DNA from: Magnaporthiopsis rhizophila
Taxonomy: Eukaryota > Ascomycota > Sordariomycetes > Magnaporthales > Magnaporthaceae
Reading direction: 5' to 3'
DNA length: 64,000 nt
NCBI GenBank assembly: GCA_003049465.1
Contig: PYSS01000019.1
Span: 1-64,000 of the forward strand
Shown here in pieces: positions 45,569 to 57,246 of this stretch (position 1 is the first letter of the stretch; the number at the start of each line of letters is the position of its first letter). Under the pieces are notes generated by a model. The model was not told the origin of the DNA. It saw nothing but the letters and a program-made list of their open reading frames with translations, and ran no database searches. Position numbers and translations under genes: made by a program.

Positions 45569-45817
45569 TCGTCGTCACCCGCCGGCAGCCCCGGCGCGGC
45601 GGCGCTGCCTCGCAAGCTGCCGCACAGCCACAAGGTCGAGAGGCTGGTCCACATCGAGCTCGCAGGCTTGGGCCTGCGCGTCGCGGATCGCGAAAAGTGC
45701 ACGTCGTGCGGCCGCGAGCACCGCGAGTGGTTCGAGGTCGAGGCGTCTCGGGCGGGCGTCGAGGTTGTTGATGAGATCATCAGGCGGTGGTCGACGTGGG
45801 ACGAGTCGCGGGGCTGA
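44426..45817 (+). CDS. T5orf172 / DUF1766 (GIY-YIG-like) protein, MUG113-like
   Basis: One exon encodes 463 residues from ATG 44426 (MPFIANTPESLLGR). Residues 18-70 hold a Cys-containing motif (TTCRGITSGGRPCRRP ... YCWQHKE) seen at the start of many fungal DUF1766 proteins. Residues 150-260 are Pro/Ser-rich. The T5orf172 domain starts AGYIYMFWLT (about 271) and continues LLKIGRANNVQRRLNEW (about 336) and HKVERLVHIELAGLG, ending CTSCGREHREWFEVE (Cys425, Cys428). T5orf172 is a GIY-YIG nuclease relative. YIY and KIGRANNVQRR correspond to its GIY and second motif. A run of 14 Ser (residues 370-384) interrupts the domain. Nuclease activity is unproven for this family; S. pombe mug113 is induced in meiosis. 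Confidence 0.88.
45533..45580 (+). repeat. (TCG)n run encoding poly-Ser
   Basis: A TCG trinucleotide tract with one TCA interruption encodes 14 serines inside the T5orf172 domain. The antisense frame reads poly-Asp and is a shadow. Confidence 0.9.
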
Positions 45818-46492
45818 GGCGTCGATTTCGCTGTGGCTTTTCGGGTTCTTTCTTTGGCTTTATGGAGGTTGGGCTTTCTGGAGGAAACAAGGACACAGGG
45901 GGGCTTAGGTGGTAACTACCAGAAAGGTAGAAGGGATGGTTACGACTGCATGATTAAGGACTGGATGCATACGTAGTTTTTCCTTTATGTTAGATTTCCG
46001 GCTGCAGTTTCGGCGTTTGCGGTCATATACGTCATACCATTTGCTTTCCTAACATTTCCATCGCACATGTGCGTCTTTGTACTTATGTCTTGCATACGGA
46101 TCGATTACGAGGACATACTGATGAAGAATGACCAGCACTGTTCGTTGCCTCGAGAAATCAAGAGCCTTTGCACTGTGAGACAAGGGGTAGCTCCCAGGTA
46201 GTTCTGGATATCGACGTATGACGATATTAGCCATATCCGGGCGGTCAAAGCGGGGGCGTGTGTCGTGGGATTGTCTGTCTGGATGATGAACCCCCCCGAT
46301 GTGGGATCTCTCCCATGCTAGGGATATCCGATGAAGACGTATAAGCGAAATATTCAGTAAAAAAATGACAAATTGGTAAATACGTCCAAGTTAATGCACC
46401 CGAATAGAATGCCCTTCCCGCCCATATTTAACGCCATTCGGGAATTACCCATGCAAATCCCAAGCCAAAAAACTCCAGTCTATACATGGTAA
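45818..46492. other. Convergent intergenic region, no gene seen
   Basis: It contains the 3' flanks of the T5orf172 gene (+) and the kelch gene (-). No motif-bearing frame. Composition becomes AT-richer around 46330-46480. Confidence 0.5.
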
Positions 46493-48605
46493 TCATATCC
46501 TCGTCCCCGGGCCCCTCGCTTCGTCCGCCGGAAGCTCGACCCTGTCCCGGCTCGCAGGGAGCTCGATGCGGGGCACCGGCGCGAGCATCTCGTGGACCGC
46601 CCGCGAGTCCGCCTCGGTGGTGGCGGTCCAGGGCGACGGCGACTCCGCCGCTGGCCAGGACGCTGCCGTCGTCAAAGAGGCCGCCACGCTGTGGAAGCCG
46701 GGGCTCTGCGCGTACGTCGACGCGAGCTCGGACCGGGCGGCGGTCGGCGACGAGTCGAGCTTCGGGCCGTGTTTGCGGGCGGCCTCGTCGTCGCTGGTGG
46801 TGGGAGGTGGTGCGGCGGCGGCGTCGACGGCGTTGTATCGGTTGCGTCGGTGCCGGCGGACCAGGAGCCAGGCTGCGACGCCAGCGAGGAGAAGCGCGGC
46901 TGCGCCGCCGACCGCGCCGCCGGCGATAGCTGCGGTGTCGCTGCTGCTTGCCTCCTTTGTGCCGTCCTTGGCGGCGTCGCTCTTGTTGCTGCCGCTGCTG
47001 TTGTTGTTGTTGTTGGTGCTGCTGCTGTTGTTTGGAACTGTAGCGCCAGGCCTGGCTGTTAGCTCTCTGAAATGGCTGCTGGGATGGCTTCAGCAGGCTG
47101 ACGGGGAGTGGCGGCGATGGAGCTGACTTTGAAGCATTGCCGCCTTGACGCGCTCGTTATCCCATCTCACGTGGTCCACGTTCCTGTTGGGCGGCTTGTT
47201 AGTTTTGACGTGGCCGGGTCGCTTTTTGACGGTAAGGGACATAAATGACATACCCTTCGCGGTACCATGTTTTGATGTAGTCTGGCGACTCATACGGGCC
47301 GCCCGTGGGAGAATAGTCCTGCACAAAGTCCAACGTGCCCATGTCGAAGATGCGAATCCCCATGTTGTTGTTGTTGGCTCCAGCGCTTCCATTGCGCCCC
47401 TGGCCGCCGAGTACAACCATCTGCCGCTTCCCGACGACCTCGCACGCGTGGCCCGACAACTCGGGCTGTCCATGCAGGACGCGCCACCAGTTCATGGCTG
47501 GGAGCGAGAGCACGTAAAGATCGCCGGCCGGGGCTGACGAGGTGGCTGCCATGTCGCCGCCGAAGATGTAGACCTCGGTCGAGTTGCGGCTGTGGGGCGT
47601 GCTGCGGACGCCGACGGCGCAAAAGTACCGACGCTCCGGCGGCATGTCTCCCGTGGCCGTCTGCAAGAGCCACTCCTTCTTGACGGGATCGTAGAGGACT
47701 AGCCGGCCGAGGCTGAGCGGGGAGCCGACGACGCCGCCGCCGCCCTTGGCCGCGCCGAGGTCGCTGCCGGGCCGGTCCGCGTAGCCGCCCAGGAAGAGGA
47801 CGAGGCCGCGCTCGCCGAGGTGCGGGATGCACACGGCGCTGCCGCCCATGAGGCCGGCGCTGGGGAACACATCGGGCGGCACCGTCGCGTTGGACCACTT
47901 TTTGGTCGCGATGTCGTACGTCACCAGACCGCCCCTGAGCTGGCTGCCGGCGGACCACTTCCCTCCAAACGGCGGCGGCGTGCCATTGACGGCCGACGGC
48001 TGGGCCGCGATACCGCCGAGGTAGATGCCGTAGCCGGCGCACGAAACGGAATACCCCAGGCCAGGCCCCCAGTTTTGGGCTTTGCCGGCCTGGGTCAGGG
48101 TCGAGTCGCCAGGGTCGGCGGCCGGCTTCTCGGGAGACCAGTTGGCGATGCCCCGGCCGTCGGTGGCCAGCATGAACAGGTCGCGGGTCAGGGCTGCGTC
48201 GCCCGGGTAGTCATCGGTCCTCGCGACGGTCACGTTCGTGGTGCGAAAGCCGCCCCAGCTCAGCAGCGATTTAGTGCCGGGCATCTTCCACAGCTGGAAC
48301 CCCCAGATCCGGTGGCCGAGCATCCGGACGGCCGTGGTCGCCCAGTTCATGGGCGCGATGGTCGGGCTGTTGGCCGGCCATTTGTCCTTGAGGTGGATGA
48401 CGAAGGTGTCGTAGTATTTGTTGTCGTCTTTGTTGGAGGGCTCGCCCCCGTGGATGTAGAGGAAGTCATCGACGACGGCGATGGACGCGTGCTTCCGTCC
48501 CGTGAAGTCTGGTCGTGTGAACTGCGCGGAGCTAGCGTGGAAGAGGTAGCAGCAGGCCACGAGAAGGAGGGCCTGTAAACGCACGAACAGGAGGTGTTTG
48601 GGCAT
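46493..48605 (-). CDS. Kelch-repeat membrane protein (secreted N-terminus, single TM)
   Basis: Three exons (48605-47254, 47183-47103, 47051-46493) encode about 663 residues. Intron 1 has GTATGT/AACAG borders. Intron 2 (51 bases, GTCAGC/GCCAG) is less certain but keeps the frame. A signal peptide (LLFVRLQALLLVACCYLFHA) leads. Kelch-type blades follow (FLYIHGGEPSNKDDNKYYDT, LVLFLGGYADRPG, VYIFGGDMAATSS, MVVLGGQGRNGSAGAN), so a beta-propeller occupies residues 30-450. An Asn/Ser-rich linker precedes the TM helix AAIAGGAVGGAAALLLAGVA, ending in RRHRRNRYN. The cytosolic tail of about 130 residues is Pro/Ser-rich. Similar fungal proteins are mostly uncharacterised. The propeller probably binds a ligand outside the cell. 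No enzymatic residues are evident. Confidence 0.82.
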
Positions 48606-49455
48606 CTCGAGGTGCTGTGGCGGCTAGGATGTCGTGCACAACCTATTCCATGGCAATAAGACGAACGCCATTTGGAAGGTTTTGTTGTTCGATAAAGACG
48701 AGGGTGCAGGGGCATCGCTCCTGATTTGTCTGCCTGGCTGCCGTCGCCCAGCCCCTGGCAGACGCTTATTTTAGGTGGCCGCAGTGCCGGTCGCAAATAA
48801 CGCAAAGCGAGTACATGGTTGGTCTAAAGGCTTAGACCGAGCTCGCACAGCAGGCAGTTACCAGCAGTAGGAATGCGAGGAATCAGGGGCTGATTGGCGG
48901 TGCGTGCTTGGCTTTGGGCACAGCCCCGCTCGCGGCAGTGGGCATTGAAACCTGCGCCAGAAGGATTCTGTACGCTCCGACGGTCAGATCGGGGCCGAAA
49001 CGGAAGAAGAAAACAAGGCACAGGAAGCTTACAGTCTGATCTGCCGCATCCTTATGCCACTGGCCGTACCCGTCGTTGTCTGGGACAGCACCGCAGGTCC
49101 TCGGCGACTGCGCCGGCCCATTCTGGCTTCTCGATGCCCTACTCGACAAGCAGCCACCTCTGACACTAGGCAGCACGCATGGCAGGAATGAGCGCCCGTA
49201 ACAAGGGCTTTCTAGCTAAAGATTGGCCGCTTCATAGTCCGTCCACAGGCCGGACTTTATTCTCACTGTCGCACCGGCAACGTATTACCTGTGAAGCTAG
49301 TACTGCAGGGAACGTAACGGTGTCTCTCGAGATCTCGATACAGCCACTCGTGCGGTCCGGATCGATGAATGACTGTTCGCGCGGTTTCGCCGACGCGGAT
49401 GGCAAATCCTTGAATTAGGCCGATCACATATACGGACTTGGGCATCCCCGCCGCG
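48606..49455. other. Intergenic, no gene seen
   Basis: Promoter side of the kelch gene and 3' flank of the F-box gene, both on the minus strand. Frames under 100 codons without motifs. Confidence 0.5.
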
Positions 49456-51030
49456 TCAAATATCAACGACTTCAGCCTTTGTCAGGGACATCAAGAGGTC
49501 TTCTAGTGCCGCCTCATCCAGAGCCCTCGTATGGACTCCGAACTGGATGCTGATCTCATCGTCGTCTAGGAGCAGGACACCCGCATCCCTCTCGACCCAC
49601 CTGTCGACGTTGAACTGCACGTACTGCAGCACATTCTGCCTCGCTCGCCTCAAGCCAACTCCGCCGTCACACCGGGCCGAGACGGATGGGTCGGGGGTCC
49701 TGCGTGTCGACAAGGATGTCGGCAGAGGAGGCGGGGACGGCCGGTCGTACGTCACGAAGACGCGCCGGCCGGCCAGGTCGTCGTTGTGCCGCTCGTCCGG
49801 CTGCGCCATGCCGCCCCAGTCGCCCGAGCCCATGGAGAAGACGCGCAGCTGTCCGGCAAGGGCTTCGCGCCAGCGGGACAAGACGGCGTGCCAGCGCAGC
49901 GGGAGGCCAATCTCGACCCTGTCGTTGTTGGGACCGGCGTTGAACGCCTCGGCGGTGGGGTAGTTCTCGTCGTCGAGGGGAGGACGGACGATGGCGCGCC
50001 AGAGGATGGGGCAGTCGTCGAGGTACAGCTCCTGCAGGCTGCCGAGGCCGGCGACCCAGTCTACCTGCCAGTCGTGCGAAAAGACGTAGTGACCAAGCGC
50101 AAGTACACGCAAATTCGGGAGGCCACCGTGGGGGTTGATGAGGCGCAAGTCCAGCTTTGGACACCAGCCAAAGTAGTGACGGTCGTAAAGGGACAGGGTG
50201 GTAAGTTTTTGAGCCACGGCGGGCTTCAACCAGGTGAGAGGGAGGTTTGCATACACCTCGTACAGATCGGGCAGCTCAAGTCTGAGCTCGGGCTCTATTT
50301 CTTTTTCCCAGTGTGTGATGAGGAGCTTGAGCGATTTGAGCGACGGCGCTGCGAGGATCTCCTGGAACGCACGCGAACGCATCAAGCGGCGGTCGATGAA
50401 GTCTGACAAGTTGGAGATGGCGAGGGACGCCAGCTCGATGGGCTCCTCTCCGTCTCCGTCTCCTTTTTCGTCGTCTACGCTGGGGCTAAAATCATCCTGC
50501 GGGAGATGTAGATCGAGGAAGAGCGGGATCCACATCTTTTTGTGCCAGGTTCCCCTCAGCGCCTCGAAGATCATGTTGAGCACGCGAAAGCGAAAGTCGG
50601 TCGTCTCCGCAACCCCCAGGTTGGTCGGGTAGCGCATGCCGACATTGCGGCGGGCGGTGTACTTGCTGAAGAATATGATCAAGGAACGCAGGCTCCGCAG
50701 GTGCCGCATGTACGGCAGAGCGGCGAGAAATGCGGCGGGCACCTTGTAACCCTTGCCGCCGCGGTAGCGACACCAGTCGCCGACGTAGGTATCGCAGGTC
50801 ACCTCGTGAACGAGTTGGCGCAGGTGTTCCGCCTCGCAGATGCGGATAAAAGAGTCTGCGCTCGCGGCATGTCGAGCGGTGAGCAGCACATGGCGGAAGG
50901 CGAGCGGGGTGGTGTGAACAGAAAGGATCCTGCAGACCAGACGGCAGGCCAGGAGGGCTTCCTTGGGGAGCTCTGAGAGGATGAGGCTCCGGATCTCGGC
51001 CGAGACATTGGCCAGATGTGCGTTGGGCAT
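49456..51030 (-). CDS. F-box protein with leucine-rich-like C-terminal region
   Basis: One exon encodes 524 residues from ATG 51030. The frame is open further upstream, but only with non-ATG codons. The N-terminus ANVSAEIRSLILSELPKEAL then CRLVCRILSVHTTPLAFRHV is an F-box-like helical segment. Later parts alternate Leu-rich strands and helices (PSLKSLKLLITHWEKEIEPE, LPNLRVLALGHYVF, LGSLQELYLDDCP) like degenerate leucine-rich repeats. Such proteins usually link targets to SCF ubiquitin ligases through Skp1. Target and binding were not predictable. It starts head to head with the 2EXR gene 620 bases away. Confidence 0.75.
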   Translation of the reverse strand: MPNAHLANVSAEIRSLILSELPKEALLACRLVCRILSVHTTPLAFRHVLLTARHAASADSFIRICEAEHLRQLVHEVTCDTYVGDWCRYRGGKGYKVPAAFLAALPYMRHLRSLRSLIIFFSKYTARRNVGMRYPTNLGVAETTDFRFRVLNMIFEALRGTWHKKMWIPLFLDLHLPQDDFSPSVDDEKGDGDGEEPIELASLAISNLSDFIDRRLMRSRAFQEILAAPSLKSLKLLITHWEKEIEPELRLELPDLYEVYANLPLTWLKPAVAQKLTTLSLYDRHYFGWCPKLDLRLINPHGGLPNLRVLALGHYVFSHDWQVDWVAGLGSLQELYLDDCPILWRAIVRPPLDDENYPTAEAFNAGPNNDRVEIGLPLRWHAVLSRWREALAGQLRVFSMGSGDWGGMAQPDERHNDDLAGRRVFVTYDRPSPPPLPTSLSTRRTPDPSVSARCDGGVGLRRARQNVLQYVQFNVDRWVERDAGVLLLDDDEISIQFGVHTRALDEAALEDLLMSLTKAEVVDI

Positions 51031-51649
51031 GGCGTCGACCGTCACACAAACGAGTTCAATACTTCCAACGTCGGCCAGCCGTTGGCCGCGGGGGCTAACC
51101 GCGGTCTTGTATTGGTGTGCGACTCCAGGCACCAGGCCGTTGCAACTGGGGCAGGCGCCCAAAGAAGTGGAGCCCAGAGGGATCGCGTCGACTGTCACGG
51201 CAAGGTGTTCCAGGCATGATCACGTCCAGTCATGTTAACTCGAAATGGTGCTTGTGCCTGGGCCAGCGGTAGACGGATGTCTAAGCACCTAGGCGCGTAG
51301 TTACCTAGGTGGTAGTCGATATGTCTTTCCAGTGCAAAGGCAACCGATGATGGGATGTCAACCGTAGCGTCTCTCTCTTTGGAGGGGTACGTGGTGAAGG
51401 TTGCCGCGTCGGTCAGTGTCACCCAGCTCTGCAAGACAGGCGCTTACCAAATATCGCTTAGCGCCTTGGTGATCTGCAGGCCTTGGCCGTTAGCGCTCAC
51501 AGCATGTCCAGTGCGGCGGGCTCAGCACTCCTCAATTGCGATATATCTCCACTTCTCGTCGCAACGCCCTGGAAACTCGCCATCTCGCAAGACGACAACA
51601 GCCCGTCTGCTATTCTTTTCTCTCCCTTTTCGCACTGTTGCGTTTGGGC
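51031..51649. other. Shared promoter of the F-box and 2EXR genes
   Basis: 619 bases between divergent starts. No coding evidence. CT-rich patches near 51600-51640 precede the plus-strand start. Confidence 0.5.
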
Positions 51650-52394
51650 ATGCAGAACAAAGCATGTCGACAACGCGTTCGCCGGAGCATTGAACAGGCG
51701 CCACCAGAATCCTCGGAGGAGCACCGGATGTGAGTCGGCGGCCCTTCTGTCTGTGGTTGCCCAGCAGGACCCAGAACACCGAGTCTCGCATAAACTGACC
51801 TGATCGCCACTCCCATTTAGATACGAGCAAAATAGCCAAATCTCCCCTCTCCTGAGGCTTCCACCGGAGCTGCGCCTTCGAATCTACGAGCTATTATTCT
51901 CCGTCGGCCAGATCAGCATCGCCTACCGCCCATGGGATCCCAGAGGGAGGACTAGGACCGGTTTCTACTGCCGCACACTCTCGGCCGGCCAGAATCCATG
52001 GGCACACAGCACCTCGGATATGGAGAAAGGGCGGGAGTTGCACAGCGGTACCAATGTGGGCGAGGCTGCGCTGGTCGACGTCGGCAACAGCCGGCGCAGC
52101 AGCGGCGTGACTTTATTATCGGGCGTGTGCCGACAACTCTACCACGAAACCGCCGTGCTACCCTTCAAACTTAACGTCCTGTCGTTCGTCGGCTCTCGGC
52201 TCGTAGAGCGCTATTTGAAGGAGCGGAGGATGTCGCTTCGCCAGCGGCGGGCAGTCCGCACGCTCTTCGCCCGCGAGAAGGCGAGCGCGTCCGTCGAGAA
52301 ATCGTTTGGGGAACTCAAGGTCATTGGCTGGCGTGGCGACAACGGCCGTCTGGTCACTGACCCAATCATGCACAGTATTAGAGGTGGTAGCTGA
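51650..52394 (+). CDS. 2EXR/F-box-like domain protein
   Basis: Two exons (51650-51729, 51821-52394) encode 217 residues. The 91-base intron (GTGAGT...AACTGACC...TTTAG) joins EEHRI to YEQNSQISPLLRLPPELRLR. The PPELRLRIYELLF motif is the hallmark of the fungal 2EXR/DUF7730-type F-box-like domain. A second conserved block LLSGVCRQLYHETAVLPFKL follows, as expected in this group. The C-terminus is basic and ends soon after. Fungal genomes carry many of these, often near rearranged regions; their functions are largely unknown. Confidence 0.75.
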
Positions 52395-52779
52395 AGCGAG
52401 GCTCGCGTGTCTGGACGCCACCTCGACCATGATTCCTTAGTCGATGCACTGTATGGAGGATCCAAAGTTGCGGTCAGGAATGGAGCTCCAACCTACCAGG
52501 AGGGGAGCCTATGCTAATGCAGCGATGACACCCTGACATGATCCCTGCACCAAGCTTTGGCTTGCATCAAGCTTGGTGGAGCTTCGCGCTTGCTCCCCGG
52601 ATTTGCTGGGAAGGAGCGTTCGAGCACGTTTTTGTAAATGCCGCTCGCAGAGTCTGAGAGTCTGAATTTCTCCATCTGGTAGCCTCCGCCAATGTCCCAT
52701 AGAAACCGCACTCTTTCGAGCGCGCTGCGCCCAAGGCAAGATCGTGCGTGAATAGTACAGCATCGCTCAAGTTCCCATC
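52395..52779. other. Short intergenic region
   Basis: 385 bases between tandem plus-strand genes. No supported frame. A minus-strand frame crosses it without motifs. Confidence 0.5.
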
Positions 52780-55700
52780 ATGGCTTCGGACGGCGCTGAA
52801 AGCCCCTCGACGCTGGCGCGTGAGCGAGGCAACAAGCTGTACAAAGAAGGGAATCTCGCAAAAGGCAAGTGGGGGGGGGGGGTTTTCTGGCAATACGTCA
52901 TCAAATTCAAGCACTGCGCTCACTCGAGCTAACTCCATCGCCATCTTTGCAGCGGAAAAGGCCTACAAGGAAGCCGCAAAGCTTGCGCCTGATGACCCGT
53001 CACCTCTGTCTAATATCTCGGCCGTCCTCTTCGAGAAGGGCGATTATGCGGCGTCTTTGGCCTTCCTCAAGAAAGCCATCACGCTGTCGGCCTCGGAGCC
53101 AGAAGATAGCCCCAAGAAGCGACGGCTCCTGAGCCGTGCCGTCAAGTGCCATATCCACGCCCTCGACCTACAAGAGGCCGACAATGCACTTGAGGCCCTC
53201 GAGGCTTCTGGCTCCGACGAGGCGGCCGGACTTCGCAATGATGTCGCCCAGATGCGAGCTCTATGGGCTTCGGTGCCGGATATCAAAGTTCAGAGGAAGC
53301 TGGTTCTGGACCGCTTGCCACGATATACCCCTGATCTGTGAGTAGCATCACTCCCTCCCTCCTCTTTGTTGTGCTTCCACGGGAGCATCTGCCTGGGCAT
53401 CTGGGAAGTATACAAATCGTTGGCTGACTTGAGCCTGGAAAAAAAACAAGGCTGGACGAGGCAGAATACTACCCCGCAGGACACGACCAGCCAGAGCCTC
53501 TGACTGATATTACCCCCGGAAAGGACGCACCAAAAGAAACCGACGTGCGACTTATGTTTTGTGGCTCAGGAGATGCTCGCAATGTCTTTACAACCATGAT
53601 ATCCTACTGGTTGTTCGGCCAAATCGGCAACTCGAAGCCCAATGTCCACATCACGATGCTGGACATCAAACCTGCGGCACTGGCGCGCACACTCGTCATA
53701 CTCGACATGGCGCAGCACTTTGCCATCATGAAGTTCATGAAAATACCAGGCCATGAACACGCCCTGGTCAACATGTCCTACCTCTACTCTTCTCCTTACC
53801 TTCCGCCATTTGTCGTGGAAAAACTGAAGCTGCAGCTCCCGCCCTTGATTAAGGCTTTGGAGGAGGGTGAAGCGCTTCTCAAGTTTCTCTACATTCCACC
53901 CGACACACGCAACCGAATCCTGCAGGTCCTGCGGCAGTGGAACGCGCCTTTGCCTCTGCAATTCCGCAGCAAGCGGACGCGCGCAGGCGTCCGGCGCAAT
54001 ATGGAGACCTCCCTTCCCCAGAGGGCCCAGAGCTGCAAGCTCGACGCCGAGGCAAAGACCTACAAGGATCTCCTGGCCATCTTCGGCCCAGAGGACTACA
54101 TATCACGCCGCGAGCCAGCGCTGTCCCCGCTCCTGGCAGCATACAGGAAAGGTGAATCGGGAGCCAGAGACAAGCTGGAGGAGTATCTCGCGGCGACCTG
54201 GACTCCTAACCCTACGTTCATCGATGTTGACTGGGAGGAGGCCCGTGCCGCCAGCTATCACTCGACCCCGGGGTACCCGCGCAGTGGAAGCGAAGCGGAG
54301 AAGGCGGACTGGCTTGCAAAGCTAAGCCTCCCCGGCTGGTGCGATCCGGTCCCCGTTGATATCGCGGCTGCTCTGGGCAGCGGTGTCCCGGCGAAAGAGT
54401 CTGAATGGGACGGAGCCATAGATGCCCTCAACACATTCTTCAGCACGCTTTCGCTGTCGCTTATTCACCTTGGCGGGCGGATCACAGTTGAGATGATCGC
54501 AGGTGAAATGGGCGACGTGATGGAGCGGATCCGATATGGAGCTCTGGAACATCGGGGCTTGCCACCAGCCACCGATGAGGAGCCTGACCCGAGAAAGTTC
54601 CCCAGCTCCTACGATAGGATACACATGAGCAATATCCCGTCAGTTCCCCTACCTCCGTTTGGAGTCCTGCCTGGTCAGCGACGGCACGGTGGCTTAGGAG
54701 TTTGACTGAGTGACTAATTACCTTTAGCACAGGGACTACGTGGGAGGACTCTTCACCGTCGCGCTGCACGGTCGGCCTCTTCTGCGCGAGGACAAGGCGT
54801 CAAACCTGCGATACAACGTTCTTCTCAACTCGCCCGCCTTTCAGACGCATGAGCACTTCCAGGCCGAGTACCTCCTCATGCCGAACGAGCAACAGATCAA
54901 GGCCAACTTTGGACTGGAGCGCCGCCCGCCTCGTAACGCGGCTAAGGTCCGCGAATTCACGAACATGGGCTTCCCCGCCCTCATGGCCGAGGACTACATC
55001 GTGTGGGACTGGGTCGAGACGGCGTCCAAGCGGTGGCCGCCGCCCCTGGCACGAGGAGCCCTGGAGCGCTTCATGCACGCGCATCTTCTCAAGATTACAC
55101 TGCCTCACCAACGACCCGCCAAGAGCAGCGCACCCGTCCGTGCTCCGCTGAATGCGACGGCGCTGCTGCAGCTGGCCGCGCACATGGGCTCCCGCAGCGG
55201 AGCCGGGTACCCGCCGCACTGGGTGTCGGGAGTGCTCGCGGCATGGTGTTCAGGAACGCTCAGCACGACGGCACGAGCGCCTCGGCAGCTGGTCATGGAG
55301 CCCGAAAGCACGCGCACTGTACATCCGCGCGTTGATATGTGCGTCGCGCCGTGGCGGGCCGAGCTGACGACGCTCGTGGGTATCTGGCGGCGGCTGCTTC
55401 CGTTTGGCGTCACGGCCGCCAGTGCCGCCGAGGATGAGCGCCGGAGCACACCTGCGCTACTAGGGCAGATCCGGCGTTACAGCATCAAGCTAGAGGGGCT
55501 GCTGCTGCCTACCGGACAGCGGGCGTGCCAGTTCACGCTTGTGTTTTGGGACGTCGCGGGCAACGGCACGGCGACGCCTCCCCGCGACCTGCGGAGGCTG
55601 CTGCTGGACGACGAGGAGGGCGGCGGTGACGTTTCGCCGGCGGCTCGCAAGATCCGCGAGCACGGCGTGCACGTGGTCACGACTCTGGACCTCGTCCAAA

Positions 55701-55873
55701 AGACGGCCACGGCCTCCTTTTGGCTGCGCAGCGACGTCGTGGAGGAGATGCGGGCGATTGGCGACTGGCGGGCCTTTTTGTGGCGCACGTCAACGTGGGA
55801 AAGGGCCTCGGACGGCGCCAGGGTTGCGGATATCGCCGACGAGGGTCCCTGGCTGGACGCCAAGACGGAGTGA
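52780..55873 (+). CDS. TPR plus DUF4470 protein
   Basis: Four exons (52780-52864, 52953-53337, 53451-54638, 54733-55873) encode 932 residues. The first intron is GC-AG (donor G|GCAAGT), the only choice that keeps the TPR frame. The others are GT-AG. Residues 12-60 form a TPR-type pair (ARERGNKLYKEGNLAKAEKA, PSPLSNISAVLFEKGDYAA). DUF4470 starts near residue 185: DVRLMFCGSGDARNVFTTMI, then NVHITMLDIKPAALARTLVI. The rest is a long helical domain with conserved-looking phrases (DYVGGLFTVALHGRPLLRED, FPALMAEDYIVWDWVETASK). DUF4470 is also found in axonemal dynein assembly factor DNAAF3 and in fungal MYND/TPR proteins. The TPR suggests a chaperone-adaptor role, but that is inference. Confidence 0.85.
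52871..52882 (+). repeat. G12 homopolymer in a GC-AG intron
   Basis: Twelve Gs follow directly after the GCAAGT donor of intron 1 of the TPR-DUF4470 gene. The tract could form a G-rich structure next to the splice site and is prone to length variation. Confidence 0.85.
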
Positions 55874-57212
55874 TGGCTTGGCGTGATAGAATGCACAAAA
55901 AAGGAGAGTCATGATTCTCTTAGCCGGCCACATTTGAGTTTGACACCTCTTTGATGACAATTGGGTGGCATTTGGAGCAGAAACAGGGGGTCTGGCCGTT
56001 GAACTTTGATTCTGCCCCTGCATTTCAAAACCAGAGTTCGCATGAAGCCATCGACATGAGCCCTATGTATCTAAGTAAATTTGTCGTGAGTGAACTCTTT
56101 GCAGGAACACCCGACCCAACCGGTGTCCTTCCCAATTCTGGCTCGAACTGAGAGAGTAAGTCTTCTTTTCCAAACCCCATCGCAATTCCCTTCCCCGGTC
56201 ACGCAGGGTACTGTGGGGGAGGGGCTGCGGTCTCCCCGCACCCGCCATCCATTGTTACTCGATCAAGGCAAACTAGCACGAACGACAGGAATTTAAGGAC
56301 GGGTTGAATCTTATTTACGGCATCGATTAAACGATGCTAGGACAAGGGCAACAAATTGAATCTTGCGCGCGCCAATATGAACCACGCCGTCGGGAGTTTG
56401 TTGGAACGGAGGGCGGACACACGGGAAAACATTGAAGCCGTCTACTTTGCAAGGAGGACTGTATTATGCCGGCAAGTCGCTGCTGCATGCCAGCCAGAGA
56501 TGCCAACTCGGGCCGGCTTCCGAGCAAGCGGAAAAAAGCGCAAGGACGGCACGTCAATGTCGGCCGGTAGGACCCAGGGGCCATACAGATTTGAACCTCG
56601 TAAACGAGCAGAAGTCAAATCACAGCAGTTAAACGACCTGATGGGCCAACGGGCATATGCATGAAATAAAACGGCCAAATGGCAGCGATGCCGTGCTCCG
56701 TCATTACTACCACGTTCAAATACAAAATAGGTATGCAGGCTGGGGTCTGTTGGGACTTGGTGCCAACCTATAAAAAACGTCTGGTGTGGTTCGCCGGGGA
56801 CTTGTGAAATTTGGGTGCCGTTTGCCATGGAGACAAAAACCCCCAAGTTGGGCCGATAGGGGAATTGCGGGTCTTTCGCGGGTAAATACCGCACGGGGCA
56901 GCCGAGAAGACTTGTTTTGATTGCATTGAGACTGACAGGAGCCAATACAACATTGGATGGATGAAGGGACACCCACGGACACACCCGGGGTGTTTTTGTT
57001 TCTTGCATTGATTATTTTGCCTGCCACACATCTCCCGACCAATGTGCCGTGCCGTTGGCGTTCTACCTCTATTTCCTTGTTCTAGGACCTGTATGCAACG
57101 GATGGAGGGCCCGGACACTTCGACGCAGTTCAGCCGGCGCTGGCTCGTCCTACCGCCCGCCACGTGGTTCCTCTGTCCGGTCGGTTCGTTAGCGTTCCCG
57201 AAGGGTTCGGCC

Positions 57213-57244
<32 letters not shown>

Positions 57245-57246
57245 TG
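57213..57246. repeat. (TGCG)8.5 microsatellite
   Basis: Eight and a half perfect TGCG units in intergenic sequence. Confidence 0.9.
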
